Shown: positions 8,720 to 10,419 of the stretch, piece after piece | Layout of the letters: each line of letters begins with the position of its first letter | How positions within the stretch are numbered: position 1 is the first letter of the stretch | Assembly (NCBI GenBank): GCA_046154695.1 | Contig: JBJXFI010000204.1 | Span: forward strand, 1 to 10,419 | Length of the DNA: 10,419 bases | Direction: 5' to 3' | DNA from: DALYLB01 sp046154695 | GTDB lineage: Bacteria; Acidobacteriota; Blastocatellia; RBC074 | Made by a program: the position numbers and the translations under genes | The notes under the pieces: generated by a model | What the model was told of the DNA's origin: nothing | Seen by the model: the letters and a program-made list of their open reading frames with translations, nothing else | Databases searched by the model: none

Positions 8720-9442
8720 TTACCTTCTGTTGTCAAGCTTAACCAAGACATCCAATTTGACGATCTCGTAACATCCGCAAGTCCCCGCTTCCAAGCCTGC
8801 CCGGTCCAGGATCGTGATATGGCCTCGGACGTAACTTATCAGGTTCCGTTGCTGGAGGGTGCGGGCTGCATTGGTGACGCCCTCGCGTCGCACGCCCAAC
8901 ATGTGGGAGAGGAACTCCTGGGTGAGCCGGAATTTGTTTGACCCGAGGCGATCGTGCGTCATGAGCAGCCAGCGGGCGAGCCGCGCCTCCACCGCGTGGA
9001 AGCGGTTACAGGCAGCCGTCTGGGAAATCTGCGCCAGTAACGAGTTCGCGTAGCGGCGAAGCATGTCCGGTAACGGCCCTTCATGTCCGACATGTTTGCG
9101 CATTGCATCAGCCTTCATACACATGGCCGTGCCTGCGCCTTGCACCAGCGCCTGATTGAGCGAAGCGCTCGCGCCCAGGAAGACCGAGATGCCGACCATG
9201 CCTTCGGCGCCGACGACGCCGACTTCGAGCGTCGAGCGCTCTTCCACCATGGAAAGCAAAGAAACGATGCCGTGATTCGGGAAATAGACGCGCCGGATGA
9301 TCTCACCGGATTCGTACAGGACCTCCCCGAAAGCTAAGGTTACCTTCTCCAAGTGAGGCTGCAGCCGTTGATATTCTTTGCTTGGCAGGGCGGCGAGCAG
9401 CCGATTGGCCACCGGCTCGCGTATTTTTGTGGATCGAAGCAT
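8720..9442 (-). CDS. Crp/Fnr-family transcriptional regulator
   Basis: This is a 240-residue regulator. An N-terminal cupin-like sensor domain (about 15-125; FGEVLYESGEIIRRVYFPNHGIVSLL) precedes a dimerisation helix (about 130-160, ARLARWLL) and a winged helix-turn-helix (about 170-215; RLTQEFLSHMLGVRREGVTNAARTL, then LISYVRGHITILDR). The canonical cyclic-nucleotide phosphate-binding cassette (FGE...RSA) is not present (here VVGAEGMVGISVFLGA), nor is an N-terminal cysteine cluster for an Fe-S centre, so the signal is unknown. The C-terminal AGTCGCYE is a variant of the CECY motif common in this subgroup. AAGGAG about 8 nt before ATG 9442 decides the start; the open frame upstream (to 9877) is transposase debris. 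This is the only intact gene in the insertion-sequence-scarred right end. Confidence 0.9.
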   Translation of the reverse strand: MLRSTKIREPVANRLLAALPSKEYQRLQPHLEKVTLAFGEVLYESGEIIRRVYFPNHGIVSLLSMVEERSTLEVGVVGAEGMVGISVFLGASASLNQALVQGAGTAMCMKADAMRKHVGHEGPLPDMLRRYANSLLAQISQTAACNRFHAVEARLARWLLMTHDRLGSNKFRLTQEFLSHMLGVRREGVTNAARTLQQRNLISYVRGHITILDRAGLEAGTCGCYEIVKLDVLVKLDNRR

Positions 9443-9561
9443 GAAGAGTCTCCTTGTCTGACTGCAGCCATGTTTGAGAACCCAACAGACGGCACAAGGA
9501 GGAGGTAGCCGGCCCGATCCCGATGTCGAAAGGTGAACTATCAAAGAAAAATTGTAACTGC
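9443..9561 (-). promoter_or_regulatory. Leader/upstream region of the Crp/Fnr-type gene
   Basis: This 119-bp gap lies between the regulator and the transposase remnants and must hold the regulator's promoter, or the promoter comes from the mobile-element DNA beyond it. I see the strong ribosome binding site at the start codon but no convincing -35/-10 pair, and no clear Crp/Fnr-type TTGAT-N4-ATCAA operator. Confidence 0.3.
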
Positions 9562-9702
9562 TCAGCCCTCCGGCAGGGGTGACAGGGGCTGACCGGCAAA
9601 AGCAGTGTTCAAAGCCGCCAGCACATTGCGGCCTTGTTTTTCGATCGTTGAAATATAATCCCGAATGCGGCAGAACACCTTCGCGCCGCCGCTTGATCGA
9701 AA
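9562..9702 (-). pseudogene. 3' end of an IS66-family-like transposase gene
   Basis: Reading right to left in one frame from about 9702 to TGA 9562-9564 gives SSGGAKVFCRIRDYIST, then IEKQGRNVLAALNTAFAGQPL and SPLPEG. IS66-family transposases end with a very similar segment (RIRSYI-type helix, KQGRNVLxAL, then AFxGxP). About 45 residues remain; the rest of the gene is missing and IS3-family sequence takes over. GTAACTGCTCAG at 9554-9565 overlaps the stop and could be the element's end, since IS66 inverted repeats begin with GTAA. Family call is from memory and moderate. Confidence 0.5.
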
Positions 9703-9714
9703 GCAGCACGAAAC

Positions 9715-9961
9715 CTTCTGCTGGACGCGTTTGCGATTCGCAGTTGCGCGCTGATACGCATAGAACCATAGGTCGGAAACTCAGAGGCGATATCCTCGAT
9801 CGCCTGACGAATCCGGCTTTCATCTGGTTCCACCGACTCGTGGTAATAACCGCCCCTGAGCGCATCAAGCAAATCACAGCGCAGGCTGATTGGATACTGA
9901 ACAGCCAATTTGTCGATTACCTCCCGTTTCTTTGCGAGCGGGACGCCAAGAGCAGCGAAGC
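9715..9961 (-). pseudogene. IS3-family orfB (integrase) 5' remnant with internal deletion
   Basis: In the -1 frame relative to orfA this stretch reads LAKKREVIDKLAVQYPIS, then CDLLDALRGGYYHES and EDIASEFPTYGSMRISAQL. This is the HTH_21-type N-terminal region of IS3 OrfB proteins (…EFPTYGSRRITAQLRR…VNRKRV…). Around 9738-9741 a deletion removes several residues and shifts the frame: the next match, NRKRVQQ, is in another frame. The DDE catalytic domain is entirely absent because IS66-like sequence begins near 9702-9715. It cannot make active transposase. Confidence 0.7.
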
Positions 9962-10222
9962 TTTTTTTGCGGCTTCAAGCTCGATGGTTAATCGGCCAAC
10001 CATTCGTTCAAGCTCGGCGATTCGCTCCTGCTCAACGGATGCGTCACGAACCTGAACGAAGCCCGAATCCGCATTCTCAAGGAATTGCTTCTTCTAGTTT
10101 GCGGGCAGTTGATCACTGAGTTGATGCTCTCGACAGACTTGGGCGGCCGATTTTTCTCCCGTGAGAATCTGCAAGATCATGCGGGCTTTGAATTCGGGTT
10201 TGAAAGTACGATGTTTTTGCAT
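9917..10222 (-). pseudogene. IS3-family orfA with a nonsense codon
   Basis: ATG 10222 to TAA 9917-9919 encodes 101 residues if the TAG at 10094-10096 (codon 43) is read through. The product begins MQKHRTFKPEFKARMILQ, continues TGEKSAAQVCREHQLSDQL (helix-turn-helix of the IS3 OrfA DNA-binding protein), and ends with a coiled-coil-like IAELERMVGRLTIELEAAKK. Homologues have LLANWKxQF at the stop position, so TGG (Trp) to TAG explains it. A purine-rich site (AAGGGGA) lies about 9 nt before the ATG. Confidence 0.75.
9962..9968 (-). other. A7 slippery tract (IS3 programmed -1 frameshift site, relic)
   Basis: Seven A residues (read on the minus strand, GCAAAAAAAGCT) sit in the last third of orfA, upstream of its stop. 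The orfB remnant lies in the -1 frame. This is the arrangement IS3 elements use to make the OrfAB transposase by -1 slippage at A-AAA-AAG-like heptamers. Confidence 0.55.
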
Positions 10223-10264
10223 CGGTGGAATCCCCTTTCTGGACTGTATCCGGTTTGAAAATCA

Positions 10265-10289
10265 CTGTCCAGTTTTGAGGTCCACTACA
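10265..10289 (-). repeat. Terminal sequence of the IS3-family element (orfA side)
   Basis: Read on the minus strand this end begins TGTAGTGGACCTCAAAAC and lies about 43-67 nt before the orfA start, the usual distance. IS3 elements end in 5'-TG...CA-3' with inverted repeats of this type (TGGACCxxAAA). The partner repeat is missing, so the exact boundary and any target duplication cannot be confirmed. Confidence 0.5.
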
Positions 10290-10310
10290 GACAGTCAATC
10301 CTGTCCCACA

Positions 10311-10339
10311 TGTAAGCCACTGAAAGCAGGAGGCTTACA
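10311..10339. repeat. Short perfect inverted repeat TGTAAGCC...GGCTTACA
   Basis: There is an 8-bp perfect stem (10311-10318 with 10332-10339) and a 13-nt loop. It lies just outside the IS3 terminus. GTAAGC is also how many IS66 terminal repeats begin, so it could be a relic of paired element ends; alternatively it is a small terminator-like hairpin without a U-tract. Confidence 0.35.
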
Positions 10340-10368
10340 GGAATAGTTATTTGACAAAGGCATCAAAG

Positions 10369-10419
10369 ATGCGAATCCTCAGCACATCAGACCCACTGGT
10401 GTGCGGCAAATTAGCCCAA
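10369..10419 (+). CDS. Possible start of an unidentified gene running off the right edge
   Basis: ATG 10369 opens a frame that stays open for the 17 codons left (MRILSTSDPLVCGKLAQ). AAAGG lies 8 nt upstream and TTGACA occurs at 10351-10356. The product is too short to identify; it could be chance. Confidence 0.25.
   Translation, partial: MRILSTSDPLVCGKLAQ

Larger units (their letters stand above)
9715..10289 (-). mobile_element. Truncated IS3-family element (5' half only)
   Basis: This remnant comprises, from right to left, a terminal sequence at about 10265-10289, orfA (from 10222), an A7 frameshift tract and the beginning of orfB. Everything downstream of the orfB N-terminal region is lost, including the second terminus. 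The truncation point coincides with the IS66-like fragment, so one element probably inserted into or recombined with the other. Confidence 0.7.

Noticed and set aside
9443..9877. N-terminal extension of the Crp/Fnr-type regulator to 385 residues
   Set aside because: The extension is translated from transposase remnants in the wrong frame; ATG 9442 has a strong Shine-Dalgarno and gives the usual family length.

Overview
The first ~8.2 kb is GC-rich and gene-dense, and reads as ordinary chromosomal DNA of a soil-type bacterium. Acidobacteriota (Bryobacter/Solibacter-like) is my best guess. It rests on a periplasmic PQQ dehydrogenase with an internal cytochrome c domain, a membrane-anchored MutS-like ATPase, a LarA-like protein, and a long GGAGTTCCGCCTTCA-type palindrome of a kind I associate with these genomes. 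No 16S rRNA or other taxonomic marker is present, so this is inference.

Layout, left to right. (1) The C-terminal part of a YheT-like alpha/beta hydrolase (+) enters from the left edge. (2) A CNNM/CorC (DUF21-CBS-CorC_HlyC) membrane protein (+) follows, with a perfect TATAAT box just upstream. Its reading frame is complete and collinear with the family except for one in-frame TGA at codon 79. (3) On the minus strand and convergent with it, a PQQ-dependent dehydrogenase is followed by a membrane-anchored MutS-family ATPase; a 27-bp imperfect palindrome fills the gap between them. (4) Divergent from the PQQ gene, a thioredoxin-reductase-fold flavoprotein (+) lacks both cysteines of the CxxC active site; a hairpin terminator follows it. 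(5) A LarA-like (nickel-pincer-type) isomerase homologue (+) has its own -10 box and a strong ribosome binding site.

From about 8240 to the right end the composition becomes visibly more AT-rich and the DNA looks like a mobile-element graveyard. It contains a dispersed AACCACAAAG/CGAAGA-type inverted repeat, a frameshifted 5' stub of a DDE transposase, and one intact gene, a Crp/Fnr-type regulator (-). Beyond that lie the 3' end of an IS66-like transposase gene fused directly to the 5' part of an IS3-family element. The IS3 part has a nonsense mutation in orfA, an internal deletion in orfB, and one recognisable terminus near 10289. A short possible gene start runs off the right edge.

The genes do not form one pathway. 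The clearest pairings are the PQQ dehydrogenase with the MutS-like gene (same strand, 121 bp apart) and the divergent PQQ/flavoprotein pair. I see no convincing new multi-gene system. The observations most worth following are the single TGA in the CorC gene, the flavoprotein with SATR in place of CxxC plus a C-terminal CxxxC, the LarA-like enzyme of unknown substrate, and the IS3/IS66 junction.
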